Of a stretch of DNA of 64,000 nt, positions 20,591 through 31,262 are shown piece by piece. Source of the stretch: Sphingomonas montanisoli (GTDB lineage Bacteria > Pseudomonadota > Alphaproteobacteria > Sphingomonadales > Sphingomonadaceae); contig NZ_VTOU01000001.1 of assembly GCF_008274695.1 (NCBI RefSeq), forward strand, positions 558,001 to 622,000, written 5' to 3'. Below the pieces are notes generated by a model. It made no database searches, had not been told where the DNA came from, and was given only the letters and a program-made list of their open reading frames with translations. Numbering within the stretch: position 1 is the stretch's first letter; each line of letters opens with the position of its first letter. Position numbers and translations under genes: made by a program.

Positions 20591-21343
20591 TTAGGCCAGC
20601 GCTTCTTCGACCGGCGGCTCGACAGCCGCGCCGAAATCCTCACCCTGCACCTGGCGGGCATTATTGCCGCCACGGGTCGCCGCTTCGGCAACCGCTTCGC
20701 AGTAGAGGCGGATCGCACGAGCCGCGTCGTCGTTCGCCGGGATCGGGAAAGCGATGCCATCGGGCGAGACGTTCGAATCGAGGATCGCGACGACCGGGAT
20801 ACCCAGCGTGTTGGCTTCCTTGATCGCCAGCTCTTCCTTGTTGGCGTCGATCACGAACATCACGTCCGGAATGCCGCCCATGTCGCGGATGCCGCCCAGC
20901 GACAGCTCGAACTTGTCGCGCTCGCGGGTCAGCTGCAGCACTTCCTTCTTGGTGAGGCCGTGGGTCTCGCCCGACAGCTGCTCCTCAAGGGTCTTGAAGC
21001 GCTTGATCGACTGGCTGATCGTCTTCCAGTTGGTGAGCATGCCGCCCAGCCAGCGATGGTTGACGTAATGCTGGCCGGCGCGAAGTGCGGCTTCGCGGAT
21101 CGGCTCCTGCGCCTGGCGCTTGGTGCCGACGAACAGAACCTTGCCGCCGTGCGCCACGCTCTGGCTGACGAAATCGAGCGCGCGCGCCATCAGGGGCACG
21201 GTCTGCGACAGATCGATGATGTGAACGCCGTTGCGATCGCCGAAGAGATACGGCTTCATCTTCGGATTCCAGCGGTGAGTCTGGTGGCCGAAATGTGCGC
21301 CGGCGTCGAGCAACGCCTGCATGGAGACGGTGGGAGCCGCCAT
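20591..21343 (-). CDS. rpsB: 30S ribosomal protein S2
   Basis: The 250-residue protein has [48 protein letters not shown] and [19 protein letters not shown], all characteristic of S2, plus an acidic C-terminal extension. It begins the rpsB-tsf unit and is preceded by a structured leader. Confidence 0.98.
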   Translation of the reverse strand: MAAPTVSMQALLDAGAHFGHQTHRWNPKMKPYLFGDRNGVHIIDLSQTVPLMARALDFVSQSVAHGGKVLFVGTKRQAQEPIREAALRAGQHYVNHRWLGGMLTNWKTISQSIKRFKTLEEQLSGETHGLTKKEVLQLTRERDKFELSLGGIRDMGGIPDVMFVIDANKEELAIKEANTLGIPVVAILDSNVSPDGIAFPIPANDDAARAIRLYCEAVAEAATRGGNNARQVQGEDFGAAVEPPVEEALA

Positions 21344-21372
21344 AGGATTTTCTCCTTACCCGGTTTGACCTC

Positions 21373-21419
21373 TGTGGGGCAGGAACCGGGAAACCCGGCA
21401 CCGGTATGTGCGCCCCACA
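21373..21419 (-). promoter_or_regulatory. Structured rpsB leader, candidate S2 autoregulatory RNA
   Basis: TGTGGGGC (21373-21380) and GCCCCACA (21412-21419) form an 8-bp outer stem. Inside it CCGGG-AAA-CCCGG (21386-21398) forms a second perfect hairpin. The nested structure ends 29 nt upstream of the rpsB ATG, on the transcribed strand. Ribosomal protein S2 is known to repress its own operon through the leader in E. coli; that this structure does so is inference. Confidence 0.5.
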
Positions 21420-21585
21420 TGTGGAATGGACGCGCCCTTATGCGACCTGCCGTTGGAAATCAAGGCTTGACGGAAAGAACAAATCATGAACATAGGGAAC
21501 GAACAAGCCGTTCCGGGCGCTTTTCCCGATATAATCTCGGGCCGAACGCGAAGGGGGGAACGGTCGGACGAAAGGGACGACTGTG

Positions 21586-21807
21586 ATGCTGACTCTGCTT
21601 TCCGGTGCGATGTTCTCCGCAATCCTGATCTTCTCCGTCGCGACGATCGTCGCGGGCGTGAAATCCGAACTGCCGTTGTTCCTGCGTGCGTTCGGCATCG
21701 AGCCGAAGCCGGCCGTGCCATCGCTCCGACCCGGCGCCGAGCGCCGGGTGCGCATCATTCGGGAAGCGAAACTGACGCCGCGGGCTGCGATGCGCGCTGC
21801 CGCCTGA
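21586..21807 (+). CDS. Small single-helix membrane protein, hypothetical
   Basis: A 73-residue ORF starting MLTLLSGAMFSAILIFSVATIVAGVKSEL has one clear hydrophobic helix and a basic Arg/Ala tail. AAGGGACGA upstream could serve as the ribosome binding site. An adjacent in-frame GTG lies one codon earlier. Its last ~53 nt overlap the convergent pssA gene, which lowers confidence. No function is recognised. Confidence 0.5.
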   Translation: MLTLLSGAMFSAILIFSVATIVAGVKSELPLFLRAFGIEPKPAVPSLRPGAERRVRIIREAKLTPRAAMRAAA

Positions 21808-22546
21808 TCCGCGCATAAGCGCGGATGCTGAACGGCACAGTCGCCAGATAGCCGAGCATGATCGCGCTCAGCACATGCCAGGGTGCGGTGAACAGGGCCG
21901 CGCCCAGGATGGCGACGATCAGGATCATCGGCAGTCGCCATGCGCGCGACACATGGAGCGAGCCCCAGCTATAGGTCGCGACATCCGAGATCATCAGGCC
22001 ACCCGACAGCGCCGACCAGGCGCAGATGAAGAAGGGGTCGCGAATCTCCTCGATCCCGGTCCATTGCCACAAAGCGACCGGGACCAGCATGAGCCCCGCC
22101 CCCAAAGGCGCGGGTACGCCGGTAAGGAAGCCGGCGGTCTTGCGGGGTGATTCGACTGAATCGAGCGAAGCGTTGAAACGCGCGAGGCGCAGCGCGGCGC
22201 ACACCGCATAAGCCAGGGCGAATATCCAGCCAAACCGCGGCAGATTCTGCAGCGACCACAGATAGACGATGATCGCAGGCGAGACACCGAACGCAATCAC
22301 GTCGGACAGCGAATCGAGCTCGGCACCGAAGCGGCTCTGCGCTCTCAGCAGCCGTGCGATTCGCCCGTCCAGGCCGTCGAGCACGCCAGCGATCGCAATC
22401 GCGAACATCGCCTTTTCCCATTCGCCGGCGATCGCGAAGCGCACGCCGGTAAGCCCCGAGCAGAGCGCGAGCGCGGTCACCGCATTGGGGGCGACGGCGC
22501 GTGCGGGAATGCCGCGCCGGATATTCTCGCGGCGGGGGCGAATCAC
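21755..22546 (-). CDS. pssA: CDP-diacylglycerol-serine O-phosphatidyltransferase
   Basis: The 263-residue membrane protein has the CDP-alcohol phosphotransferase motif [19 protein letters not shown], continuing to AELDSLSD, and several helices. It makes phosphatidylserine from the CdsA product. Its start overlaps the psd stop in an ATGA junction, so the two steps of phosphatidylethanolamine synthesis are cotranscribed. Confidence 0.95.
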   Translation of the reverse strand: MIRPRRENIRRGIPARAVAPNAVTALALCSGLTGVRFAIAGEWEKAMFAIAIAGVLDGLDGRIARLLRAQSRFGAELDSLSDVIAFGVSPAIIVYLWSLQNLPRFGWIFALAYAVCAALRLARFNASLDSVESPRKTAGFLTGVPAPLGAGLMLVPVALWQWTGIEEIRDPFFICAWSALSGGLMISDVATYSWGSLHVSRAWRLPMILIVAILGAALFTAPWHVLSAIMLGYLATVPFSIRAYARIRRQRASQPAASVSLPE

Positions 22547-23277
22547 TGCGACGCGCCGACCGTGCGATCGGCCTCGCCGAGCTTGGCGATGACCGTTTCG
22601 CCCGCGATCGTGCGCTGGCCGATCGTCAGGCGATGGCCGGTACCCGCCGGCAGATAGACGTCGACGCGACTGCCGAAGCGGATCAGGCCGATCCGCTGGC
22701 CGAGGCCGACGACGTCGCCCGGCTTCACGAACGGCACGATGCGCCGCGCGACGAGGCCGGCGATCTGGGTGAAGCCGATCCGCGTGCCATCCGGCCCTTC
22801 GACCAGGATATGCTGCCGCTCATTCTCCTCGCTCGCCTTGTCGAGATCGGCATTGAGGAAGCTGCCCGCAATATAAGCCACGCGCTTGATGACGCCTGGG
22901 ATTGGCGTGCGATTGATGTGGACGTCGAACACCGACATGAAGATCGAGACGCGGGTCATCGGCCCGTCGCCCAGGCCGTCCGGCCCCGCCATCTCGCGCG
23001 GCGGCGGTACGGTGACGATCATGGTGACGAGTCCGTCGGCGGGCGCCACGATCAGCCCCTCCCCGATCGGCGTGGTGCGGATCGGATCGCGGAAGAATGC
23101 GGCGACCCAGATCGTCACCAGGCCCATCGGCCACGCGAGCGTTTCCCACGCCATGATCGCGAAGATCAGGCAGATCACGGCGGAAATCAGAACAAACTTG
23201 CGTCCTTCGGGGTGGACGCTGGGCCAGCGCCACTTGACGGAAGTGGTGCCGATGTCGGGTTTTTCTAGCGATGTCAT
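22543..23277 (-). CDS. psd: Phosphatidylserine decarboxylase proenzyme, short form
   Basis: The 244-residue protein belongs to the short Psd subfamily. It has an N-terminal membrane hairpin, [31 protein letters not shown], and the processing site in [12 protein letters not shown], where the Ser would become the pyruvoyl group. It converts phosphatidylserine to phosphatidylethanolamine. It diverges from icd across ~164 nt. Confidence 0.95.
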   Translation of the reverse strand: MTSLEKPDIGTTSVKWRWPSVHPEGRKFVLISAVICLIFAIMAWETLAWPMGLVTIWVAAFFRDPIRTTPIGEGLIVAPADGLVTMIVTVPPPREMAGPDGLGDGPMTRVSIFMSVFDVHINRTPIPGVIKRVAYIAGSFLNADLDKASEENERQHILVEGPDGTRIGFTQIAGLVARRIVPFVKPGDVVGLGQRIGLIRFGSRVDVYLPAGTGHRLTIGQRTIAGETVIAKLGEADRTVGASQ

Positions 23278-23441
23278 CGCTGCATCCTATGACCGGTGCG
23301 CTGCCGTGACAATCGCCACGCGGGCAGTCCGTTCCCCCGAAGGCCCGAAAAAGCGCCCCCTATCGCCCCAAGCCCGGTTGATCCGCCCTGCGGGCTGCAA
23401 TAGGGACCATCCGACAAAAACAGACCCGGAGCATATAGGAC

Positions 23442-24662
23442 ATGGCGAAGATCAAGGTGAAAACCCCGGTCGTCGAACTCGATGGCGACGAGATGACCCG
23501 CATCATCTGGCAGTGGATTCGCGAACGCCTGATCCTTCCCTATCTCGATATCGACCTGAAATATTATGATCTGTCGGTCGAGAAGCGCGACGAGACCAAC
23601 GACCAGATCACGATCGATTCCGCGAACGCAATCAAGCAATATGGCGTTGGCGTGAAGTGCGCCACGATCACGCCGGACGAGGCGCGCGTCGAGGAATTCA
23701 GCCTCAAGAAGATGTGGAAGTCGCCCAACGGCACGATCCGCAACATCCTGGGTGGCGTGGTCTTCCGCGAGCCGATCGTGATCAAGAACGTCCCGCGCCT
23801 GGTGCCGGGCTGGACCGATCCGATCGTGGTCGGCCGTCATGCCTTCGGCGATCAGTATCGCGCGACCGACTTCAAGGTGCCGGGTGCGGGCAAGCTGACC
23901 ATGAAGTGGGTCGGCACCGATGGCCAGGAACTCGAATATGAAGTGTTCGATTTCCCGTCGGCCGGCGTCGCGATGGGCATGTACAACCTCGACGATTCGA
24001 TCCGCGACTTCGCCAAGGCGAGCATGAACTACGCGCTCGATCGCGGATGGCCGCTCTACCTGTCGACCAAGAACACGATCCTCAAGGCTTATGACGGCCG
24101 CTTCAAGGATCTGTTCCAGGAAGTGTTCGACGCCGATTTCGCCGACAAGTTCAAGGCGGCCGGCATCGTTTACGAACACCGCCTGATCGACGACATGGTC
24201 GCCTCGGCGCTCAAGTGGTCGGGCAAGTTCGTCTGGGCCTGCAAGAACTATGACGGCGACGTTCAGTCGGACACCGTCGCGCAGGGCTTCGGCTCGCTGG
24301 GCCTGATGACATCGGTCCTGATGTCGCCCGACGGCAAGACGATCGAAGCAGAAGCGGCGCACGGCACCGTCACGCGCCACTATCGCATGCACCAGCAGGG
24401 TAAGCAGACCTCGACCAACCCGATCGCGTCGATCTTCGCGTGGACGCAGGGCCTGCAGTTCCGCGGCAAGTTCGACGACACGCCCGATGTCGTGAAGTTC
24501 GCCGAAACGCTCGAGCGCATCTGCATCGAAACGGTCGAAAAGGGCGGCATGACCAAGGATCTCGCGATCCTGATCGGCCCGGACCAGCCCTGGATGACCA
24601 CCGAGCAGTTCTTCGAGGAAATTCGCGTGAACCTCGAAAAGGAAATGGCGACCTGGGCATGA
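23442..24662 (+). CDS. icd: NADP-dependent isocitrate dehydrogenase
   Basis: The 406-residue protein matches the eukaryote-like (subfamily II) [55 protein letters not shown], the substrate loop [19 protein letters not shown], and [12 protein letters not shown]. It carries out the oxidative decarboxylation of isocitrate in the TCA cycle. It is monocistronic, with its own terminator. Confidence 0.98.
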   Translation: MAKIKVKTPVVELDGDEMTRIIWQWIRERLILPYLDIDLKYYDLSVEKRDETNDQITIDSANAIKQYGVGVKCATITPDEARVEEFSLKKMWKSPNGTIRNILGGVVFREPIVIKNVPRLVPGWTDPIVVGRHAFGDQYRATDFKVPGAGKLTMKWVGTDGQELEYEVFDFPSAGVAMGMYNLDDSIRDFAKASMNYALDRGWPLYLSTKNTILKAYDGRFKDLFQEVFDADFADKFKAAGIVYEHRLIDDMVASALKWSGKFVWACKNYDGDVQSDTVAQGFGSLGLMTSVLMSPDGKTIEAEAAHGTVTRHYRMHQQGKQTSTNPIASIFAWTQGLQFRGKFDDTPDVVKFAETLERICIETVEKGGMTKDLAILIGPDQPWMTTEQFFEEIRVNLEKEMATWA

Positions 24663-24689
24663 GCGCCCCGGCCTAGCCGCTTCGAAAGG

Positions 24690-24724
24690 GGCCGCCGTTC
24701 CACACCGGAACGGCGGCCTTTTTC
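24690..24724 (+). terminator. Rho-independent terminator after icd
   Basis: GGCCGCCGTTCC (24690-24701) and GGAACGGCGGCC (24707-24718) form a perfect 12-bp stem around ACACC, followed by TTTTTC. It lies 28 nt after the icd stop. Confidence 0.95.
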
Positions 24725-24816
24725 TTGGGCCAGCGATCCCGGGCGACAATCGACACGGGGAAGTGGAAGCCGATACCCTTCCTGCCCCGCGAGCGCGCCC
24801 GCCGATCGTATGCGCG

Positions 24817-24963
24817 ATGAGTGCCACCACGCATCTCGACAGCGCGACGCAGGTGGGCGCGATCGACGTCGGCTATGCGTCGCTCAGCGCCTTCGCCCAC
24901 GCCTTCCATCAGCTGACGGGGAAAACCCCGGCGCGCTTCCGCAGCCGCCACGCCGGCGGCTGA
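24817..24963 (+). pseudogene. Remnant of an AraC-family regulator (C-terminal helix-turn-helix only)
   Basis: The stretch VGAIDVGYASLSAFAHAFHQ, followed by LTGKTPARFR, reproduces the second helix-turn-helix of AraC/XylS regulators, including the GYxSxSxFxxAFxxxxGxTPxxFR signature. Only ~48 residues are present and no first HTH or ligand domain is found upstream; the icd terminator lies just before. It is probably a decayed gene end. Confidence 0.6.
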
Positions 24964-24969
24964 CCCGCT

Positions 24970-25854
24970 TTACCAAAGAATCCCGTTGACGGGCGCCAGC
25001 GGCGCGGGCGCCTCGTCCCCGATCGCCTGGAGCAGATCGATCTCGATCGTGCGGCACATCGCGCTGAGGGGGAGATCGTGGACGGTGTTCGCGAACGGAT
25101 CGACAAGGTCATCGCCGATCGCAAGCACCGCGAGGAACATCAACCCCGCGATTGTCGACCCCAGCGGCGTCGCGAAACCCAGCGTCTCCACCAGCCCGAT
25201 CGGCAGCAGCACGCAGAAGAGGTGTGTGAACAGCGTCGGAAAGAAGCGATATTGGAAGGGCAGCGGCGTGTTCTTCAACCGCTCCATACCGCCCTGCGCA
25301 TTGGCGATGTCGACCAGGATGCGCTCCATCTCGGTCTGCTGGATCGTGTCGATCCAACCTTGCCGGCGCGCGCTGTCGATCCGCCGGCCAGTCCCGTCGA
25401 CCAAACCGTTGGCCGTGTTGGTGCGGGCGAGCGCAAAGTCGGCCTCGCCACGCGACAGGAATCGCAGCACCTCCTCGTCGGGGCTTTGCCGGCGAAGCTG
25501 GCATCGCAATGCGTGCACATAGGCGATCTGCCGGAGCACGATCGTGCGCTTCAGGTCGCGTGCATCGGGATCGGGAAGGAAATTACGCGCCTGCCGCGCA
25601 AGGCTGCGGCTTGCGTTGATCATCAGGCCCCACAGGCCCCGCCCCTCCCACCATCTTTGGTAGGCGGAATTGCTCCTGAAGCCCAAGAACAGCGCCAGTG
25701 CCGAGCCGAACACCGTCACCGGCAGCTCAGGCGCATCGAAGGGCAATACATAATAGGTGATGGTGACGAAGACGTCCCAGATGAACAGAAGCGACAACGG
25801 CTTCCAGACTTCCAGGACAATCTGCTTCATGCTCGGCGCGGCGTGGACGATCAT
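24970..25854 (-). CDS. Bestrophin-family (UPF0187) membrane channel protein
   Basis: The 294-residue protein has the bacterial bestrophin pattern: SLLFIWDVFVTITYYVLP, LALFLGFRSNSAYQRWWEGRGLWGLM, and the later helix pair GLVETLGFATPLGSTIAGLMF, followed by DPFANTVHDLPL. Bacterial homologues are pentameric ion channels. The start is in MIVHAAPSMK; MKQIVLEVWKPL is a possible later start. Confidence 0.92.
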   Translation of the reverse strand: MIVHAAPSMKQIVLEVWKPLSLLFIWDVFVTITYYVLPFDAPELPVTVFGSALALFLGFRSNSAYQRWWEGRGLWGLMINASRSLARQARNFLPDPDARDLKRTIVLRQIAYVHALRCQLRRQSPDEEVLRFLSRGEADFALARTNTANGLVDGTGRRIDSARRQGWIDTIQQTEMERILVDIANAQGGMERLKNTPLPFQYRFFPTLFTHLFCVLLPIGLVETLGFATPLGSTIAGLMFLAVLAIGDDLVDPFANTVHDLPLSAMCRTIEIDLLQAIGDEAPAPLAPVNGILW

Positions 25855-25886
25855 CGGGGCAACCTACATGCGCAATCGAGGGTCGC

Positions 25887-26138
25887 CTAGCGTATCTCTA
25901 CCCCATCTTCGCCCGGCAGAGCGCCGGCCTTCGCCTGTGCATTGGCCCCGGAATGCGTACCGGCATTCGCCATCGCAGCCGCCGTGCCCGAAGCCGGGCG
26001 CAGGTGGAACCATTCGGATCGGCCGATGACGATCAGGAAAGCAAGCACCCCGAAACCGAAGCACAGCATCATCAGCGAAGCGCGGAGCGATTCATATCGG
26101 TTCTGGTCACTAGGCTTTTCAAACTGACGCACGCGCAA
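25887..26138 (-). CDS. Small membrane protein, hypothetical
   Basis: The 83-residue ORF has a charged N-terminus (MRVRQFEKPSDQNRYESLRAS), one hydrophobic helix (LMMLCFGFGVLAFLIVIG), then an Ala/Gly-rich tail. The topology is sensible for a small inner-membrane protein. It is 33 nt upstream of the bestrophin gene on the same strand. No family is recognised. The 245 nt from here to rplQ hold only the rplQ terminator. Confidence 0.6.
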   Translation of the reverse strand: MRVRQFEKPSDQNRYESLRASLMMLCFGFGVLAFLIVIGRSEWFHLRPASGTAAAMANAGTHSGANAQAKAGALPGEDGVEIR

Positions 26139-26324
26139 ACTCCTGCTTTTGACACGACTGAAAGCTAGGAAGCCCGCGCAACGGGATTGTTAGACAGTCA
26201 TGACGTTTTATTGCTGCGGCGCACTATTTCGGCGAATGGCTATTTTTAGCCGATAAACCGTCGTTTACTTGTCACCATTCCCGCGTCGCAAACAGAATGT
26301 CGGGCGATGCAATCGTCTCTATCA

Positions 26325-26360
26325 ACGAAAAAGGCCGGCGCCCCGAAGGACGCCGGCCTC
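26325..26360 (-). terminator. Rho-independent terminator after rplQ
   Basis: AGGCCGGCG (26332-26340) pairs with CGCCGGCCT (26351-26359) around a 10-nt loop. The minus-strand continuation is TTTTTCGTT. It ends the ribosomal protein operon 24 nt after the rplQ stop. Confidence 0.9.
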
Positions 26361-26383
26361 ATTTTGCGTCGCGGTTGCGAAGA

Positions 26384-26806
26384 TCAGGCCGCTTCGGCCT
26401 CATCCTCGTCCAAGTTGACCGGACCCGAGTCCTGGCCCTTGGCCGAAACGTCACGGTCGACGAACTCGATGATCGCCATCTGGGCGGCATCCGAAGCGCG
26501 GATGCCCGCGCGGATCACGCGGGTGTAGCCGCCGTTGCGCGAGGCGTAACGCTCGGCGAGAACATCGAACAGCTTCTTGAGCTGGGTATCGTCGAGCAGA
26601 CGGGCATGCGCGAGACGACGGTTGGCCAGGCCACCCTTCTTCGCGAGCGTTACCAGCTTTTCGACGTAGGGACGCAGTTCCTTCGCCTTGGCGAGAGTCG
26701 TCAGGATCTGCTCATGCTTGATGAGCGCCGCCGACTGATTGCGGAACAGGGCAATACGATGCGATCCGGTCCGCTGAAGCTTACGTCCGCCTACACGATG
26801 GCGCAT
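26384..26806 (-). CDS. rplQ: 50S ribosomal protein L17
   Basis: The 140-residue protein starts [21 protein letters not shown] and has the L17 core ([30 protein letters not shown]), with an acidic C-terminal extension. It is the last gene of the ribosomal operon, 134 nt after rpoA. Confidence 0.98.
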   Translation of the reverse strand: MRHRVGGRKLQRTGSHRIALFRNQSAALIKHEQILTTLAKAKELRPYVEKLVTLAKKGGLANRRLAHARLLDDTQLKKLFDVLAERYASRNGGYTRVIRAGIRASDAAQMAIIEFVDRDVSAKGQDSGPVNLDEDEAEAA

Positions 26807-26940
26807 ATCTCATTCCTTCGTTTGTCAGGGGGCCGCGCAGGACAACATGTCCTCAGGTACCCCAAGCCAGGCGACGTTTTACGGGTGCCGCCCCATTACC
26901 CGGCCTGATGGTGGGGAGAGCCGAAACTCTCCCCGGAACA

Positions 26941-28005
26941 TCAGAATTCCTGTTCGAGCTTCTTGGCCATTTCCTCGATATTCTCAGGCGGCCAGCCGGG
27001 GATTTCCATGCCCAGGCGCAGCCCCATCGAAGCGAGGACTTCCTTGATCTCGTTGAGCGACTTGCGGCCGAAGTTCGGCGTGCGCAGCATCTCGGCTTCG
27101 GTCTTCTGAACCAGATCGCCGATATAGATGATGTTGTCGTTCTTGAGGCAGTTGGCCGAACGCACCGACAGCTCGAGCTCGTCGACCTTCTTGAGAAGGT
27201 AACGGTTGAGCTGGTTGCTGTCGCCCTCGGGCTCCGCACCACCGGTAGCAGCCGGAACGCCGCCACCGATCGGGGCCGAAGTGACCGCCATGCCGTCGTC
27301 GAAGTGAACGAACAGCTGGAGCTGGTCCTGCAGGATACGCGCCGAATAAGCGAGCGCGTCCTCAGGCGTGACCGTGCCGTCGGTCTCGATCGTCAGCGTG
27401 AGCTTGTCGTAATCGAGTTCCTGGCCGACGCGAGTATTCTCGACCTTGTAGGCCACCTGGCGCACCGGCGAGAAGAGCGAGTCGACCGGGATCAGGCCGA
27501 TCGGCGCATCGGCCGGGCGGTTAGCAGCGGCAGTGATGTAGCCCTTACCAACGTCAGCGGTCAGCTCCATGTTGAGCGTCGCACCCTCGTCGAGGTGGCA
27601 GATCACCAGATCCGAGTTCATCACTTCGATGTCGCCGGTGGTGGCGATCATGCCCGCGGTGACTTCGGCCGGGCCGGTCGCCGAAAGCTGAAGACGCTTG
27701 GGACCTTCGCCCTGCATGCGCAGCGCGATCTGCTTCACGTTCAGCACGATATCCGTAACGTCCTCACGGACGCCGGCGAGCGACGAGAATTCATGCAGCA
27801 CGTTCTCGATCTTGATCGAGGTGACGGCCGCACCCTGCAGCGACGAGAGGAGAACGCGGCGCAGCGCGTTGCCCAGAGTCAGGCCGAAGCCACGCTCCAG
27901 CGGTTCGGCGACGAAAACCGCCTTACGCTTGCTATCGCTGCTCGCCTTCTTCTCGAGGCCGTGCGGCTTCTTGAGTTCCTGCCAGTTCTTTGCGTTGACA
28001 GCCAT
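26941..28005 (-). CDS. rpoA: RNA polymerase alpha subunit
   Basis: The 354-residue protein has the alpha NTD ([36 protein letters not shown]), a linker at ~235-270, and the alpha CTD ([33 protein letters not shown]). Length and order are normal. It lies 89 nt downstream of rpsK. Confidence 0.99.
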   Translation of the reverse strand: MAVNAKNWQELKKPHGLEKKASSDSKRKAVFVAEPLERGFGLTLGNALRRVLLSSLQGAAVTSIKIENVLHEFSSLAGVREDVTDIVLNVKQIALRMQGEGPKRLQLSATGPAEVTAGMIATTGDIEVMNSDLVICHLDEGATLNMELTADVGKGYITAAANRPADAPIGLIPVDSLFSPVRQVAYKVENTRVGQELDYDKLTLTIETDGTVTPEDALAYSARILQDQLQLFVHFDDGMAVTSAPIGGGVPAATGGAEPEGDSNQLNRYLLKKVDELELSVRSANCLKNDNIIYIGDLVQKTEAEMLRTPNFGRKSLNEIKEVLASMGLRLGMEIPGWPPENIEEMAKKLEQEF

Positions 28006-28094
28006 TTTGTCCCCTGGGGTTTGGCGGGGTCATGCACCCCGCCGGGAAACTTAGTGCGGAAAGGCGGCCCGACGGACCGCCTCCCAAATGCCGA

Positions 28095-28484
28095 TCAGAC
28101 GCGGCGACGCTTCGAAGGGCGTACACCGTTGTGCGGGATCGGCGTCACGTCGCGGATCGACGTGATGTGGAAGCCGACCGCCTGCAACGCGCGAAGCGCC
28201 GACTCACGGCCCGAACCGGGGCCCTTGACCTCGACTTCGAGCGTACGAACGCCGTGCTCGGCGGCCTTCTTGCCGGCGTCCTCAGCTGCGACCTGCGCGG
28301 CATAAGGCGTCGACTTGCGGCTGCCCTTGAAGCCCATCATTCCGGCCGACGACCAGGCAATCGCATTGCCCTGCGCGTCCGTGATGGTGATCATGGTGTT
28401 GTTGAAGCTGGCGTTCACATGCGCGACGCCGGCGGTGATGTTCTTGCGCTCGCGGCGGCGAATGCGCTGGGGTTCACGTGCCAT
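28095..28484 (-). CDS. rpsK: 30S ribosomal protein S11
   Basis: The 129-residue protein has [46 protein letters not shown] and the basic C-terminus [10 protein letters not shown], all S11 hallmarks. It lies between rpsM and rpoA, as in most bacteria. Confidence 0.99.
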   Translation of the reverse strand: MAREPQRIRRRERKNITAGVAHVNASFNNTMITITDAQGNAIAWSSAGMMGFKGSRKSTPYAAQVAAEDAGKKAAEHGVRTLEVEVKGPGSGRESALRALQAVGFHITSIRDVTPIPHNGVRPSKRRRV

Positions 28485-28538
28485 TTTATCCGTTCCTACC
28501 TGAGGAGAGCGAGCGCCTCTTGCGAAGCGCTCAAGCCC

Positions 28539-28907
28539 TTACTTCTTCTTACCGGCGATCGGCTTGGCCTTACCCTTGCGGGTGCGCGCATTGGTATGCG
28601 TGCGCTGGCCACGGACCGGAAGACCCTTGCGGTGACGCAGGCCGCGATAGCAGGCCAGATCCATCAGGCGCTTGATGTTCATCGCCACCTGGCGGCGAAG
28701 ATCGCCTTCCACAGTGTAGCTGGCGTCGATCGCTTCGCGGATCTGGAGGACTTCCTGGTCCGACAGATCCTGCACGCGACGCTCCCGCGCGATGCCGAGC
28801 TTCGTGGTCAGCTCTTTCGCCTTGGTCGGGCCAATGCCGTGAATGTAGGTCAGCGCGATTTCGACGCGCTTGTTGGTCGGGATATTAACACCCGCGATAC
28901 GTGCCAC
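28539..28907 (-). CDS. rpsM: 30S ribosomal protein S13
   Basis: The 122-residue protein reads (V)[21 protein letters not shown] and ends [12 protein letters not shown]. The start is a GTG at 28907, since S13 begins M-A-R-I-A-G and GGAGAAAAGC lies at the right distance; the open frame extends 7 codons further. It is the first gene of this operon segment in the window. The upstream S5-L15-SecY-Adk region is absent, so the operon has been split here. Confidence 0.97.
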   Translation of the reverse strand: MARIAGVNIPTNKRVEIALTYIHGIGPTKAKELTTKLGIARERRVQDLSDQEVLQIREAIDASYTVEGDLRRQVAMNIKRLMDLACYRGLRHRKGLPVRGQRTHTNARTRKGKAKPIAGKKK

Positions 28908-29090
28908 TTTGCTTTTCTCCTGCTCCACAGGGCCGCTGGCAGACCGGCCCCATCTCGACGCTCACCCCGGCTTGGGGCACCCCCACCACGCACGAAACCC
29001 GGCACGCGCACATGGCGGTACCGAATCCGGACTCGTTGGGAATGGGTGCGGATAGTGGGGTCGGCGGAAGCTGTCAACAGCGGGAAACAA

Positions 29091-30425
29091 TCAATCGCGC
29101 CGATCCAGCCCGGTCCAGTCCTTGAACGGCAGGTGGTAGAGCATATCGAACACTTCCAACTGCATACCCGTCGGTTCGACCGCGTCGGAGTTCCACAGCA
29201 TCACCACGCCGGCCTTCAGGATCGGATCGAACAGGATCAGCGATCGATAGCCGGCAACGGCACCGCGATGCCCGATCACCAGCCGCCCCTGATAATGGTA
29301 GCTGCGCCAGCCAAGGCCGTAGGAGGCATCCTTGAGCTGCTGGTCATAGTCGCGCTGGCGGTGGATCGAGAAGGTGCGGATGCGCGGATCGTGGATCGTG
29401 CGGAGCAGGCGACCCGAAAGGACGCTGGGGCTCTCCCCCATCTGCGCGCGCATCCATAGCGCCATGTCGATGATCGAGCTGTTGACCCCGCCGGCCGCCG
29501 GCACCTTGTAATAAGAATCCTCGACCTTCAGCTCGCGCCGCCCCTGATGCGGCGGCGCCCAGCTCGGCGCGTTGACCAGCCCGTCGCGCCCGATGCTGGC
29601 GGTCTGCATGCCCAGCGGCCGGAACAGCTTTTCCTCGACCAGTTCGGCATAGGGCTTGCGCCCGGCATTCTCCGCCGCCTCGCTGGCCGCGTCATAGGCG
29701 ATGTTCTGGTACGAATAGCATTTTCCGGGCGGGCACAGCAACGGGATGGCGTTCAGCCGGCTGCGAATCTCCTTGGGATCGTGGCCATGTTCCAGATCGT
29801 CGTCATAGGCATTCTTCCAGATGCCCAGGCTCTGCGACAGAACATTCTCGACCGTGGCGATCCGCTCGGCGCCGTCGCGCAGCTTGAGCGAGGGCGCCCA
29901 TTTCGCGATCGGATCGCTCAGCGAAAGCTTCTTTTCCGCTGCCATTTTGGCGAGCAAAGTCCCCGCCACGCCCTTCGAGACCGACGCCCAGCGGAAGATG
30001 GTGTGCGCGGTGACGGGGGTGCCGTCCTTCCCGTCGGTGGTGACGCCATAGCCCTTGGCGAAGCTGACCTCGCCATTCTCGATCGTGGCGATCGCCATGC
30101 CGACGATCGCCTTCTTTTCGGCGAGGCGCCTCATGCGGGCATCGAGCCGGCCATAGTCGATTCGCGCCGGACCGACCCGGCTGATGCCGATGCGGCTCAG
30201 ATCGATCGAGAGCTTCGCTTCGCCACGCGGTTTCTCGGGCGTCTGCGCCTTGCGCCAGTAGATGCCGCCAACCGCGACGAAGGCGAGCAGCAGCACGAAC
30301 ACCACCACGCCACCCACCAACAGCCCGCGCTCGATCGACACGATCGTCGGCACGGGAGCATCGGGATTTTCGGGAGCGTGCGGGATTTCAGGCTTGTTCT
30401 TTTTTGGTTGCCACGGCGCGATCAT
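29091..30425 (-). CDS. Membrane-anchored serine hydrolase (class C beta-lactamase/DD-peptidase fold)
   Basis: The 444-residue protein has an N-terminal membrane helix (GLLVGGVVVFVLLLAFVAVGG). Its periplasmic domain has the SxxK nucleophile in FRWASVSKGVAGTLL, the Y-x-N motif in YSYQNIAYDA, and an H-x-G-type third motif in VIGHRGAVAGY. The family includes esterases and D-amino peptidases; the substrate is unknown. The chosen start is MIAPWQPKKNKP; an ATG five codons upstream is possible. Confidence 0.85.
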   Translation of the reverse strand: MIAPWQPKKNKPEIPHAPENPDAPVPTIVSIERGLLVGGVVVFVLLLAFVAVGGIYWRKAQTPEKPRGEAKLSIDLSRIGISRVGPARIDYGRLDARMRRLAEKKAIVGMAIATIENGEVSFAKGYGVTTDGKDGTPVTAHTIFRWASVSKGVAGTLLAKMAAEKKLSLSDPIAKWAPSLKLRDGAERIATVENVLSQSLGIWKNAYDDDLEHGHDPKEIRSRLNAIPLLCPPGKCYSYQNIAYDAASEAAENAGRKPYAELVEEKLFRPLGMQTASIGRDGLVNAPSWAPPHQGRRELKVEDSYYKVPAAGGVNSSIIDMALWMRAQMGESPSVLSGRLLRTIHDPRIRTFSIHRQRDYDQQLKDASYGLGWRSYHYQGRLVIGHRGAVAGYRSLILFDPILKAGVVMLWNSDAVEPTGMQLEVFDMLYHLPFKDWTGLDRRD

Positions 30426-30527
30426 GCCTCGGCATAGCATCCTCGCCGTGCACGTCAGCCCAAAAAGACGGCGGTCGTCGCAAGCCAGGAACGGTTCGAC
30501 TCATGGGCGCGCGGCCCGTACTCCACT

Positions 30528-30610
30528 CGTCATTGCGAGGAGCCTGAAAGGCGACGCGGCAATCCACTCCGAACTGCGGAATGGATTGCTTCGCTACGCT
30601 CGCAATGACG
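30528..30610. repeat. REP-like palindromic repeat, copy B
   Basis: This has the same terminal CGTCATTGCGAG/CTCGCAATGACG palindrome as copy A. The interior is almost identical to copy C at 56020, including GGCGACGCGGCAATCC and GCGGAATGGATTGCTTCGCT. It lies between the serine hydrolase start and the scoB stop. Confidence 0.9.
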
Positions 30611-30625
30611 AGGTGTTGGGGCGAG

Positions 30626-31261
<636 letters not shown>

Positions 31262-31262
31262 G

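Noticed and set aside
20597-21586. Plus-strand open frames across the rpsB region
   Set aside because: They run antisense to rpsB through its whole length and have no independent start signal.
28929-29090. GC-rich inverted sequence upstream of rpsM as a terminator for the serine hydrolase
   Set aside because: CCCCGGCTTGGGG forms only a very short stem without a U-tract, so it is too weak to call.
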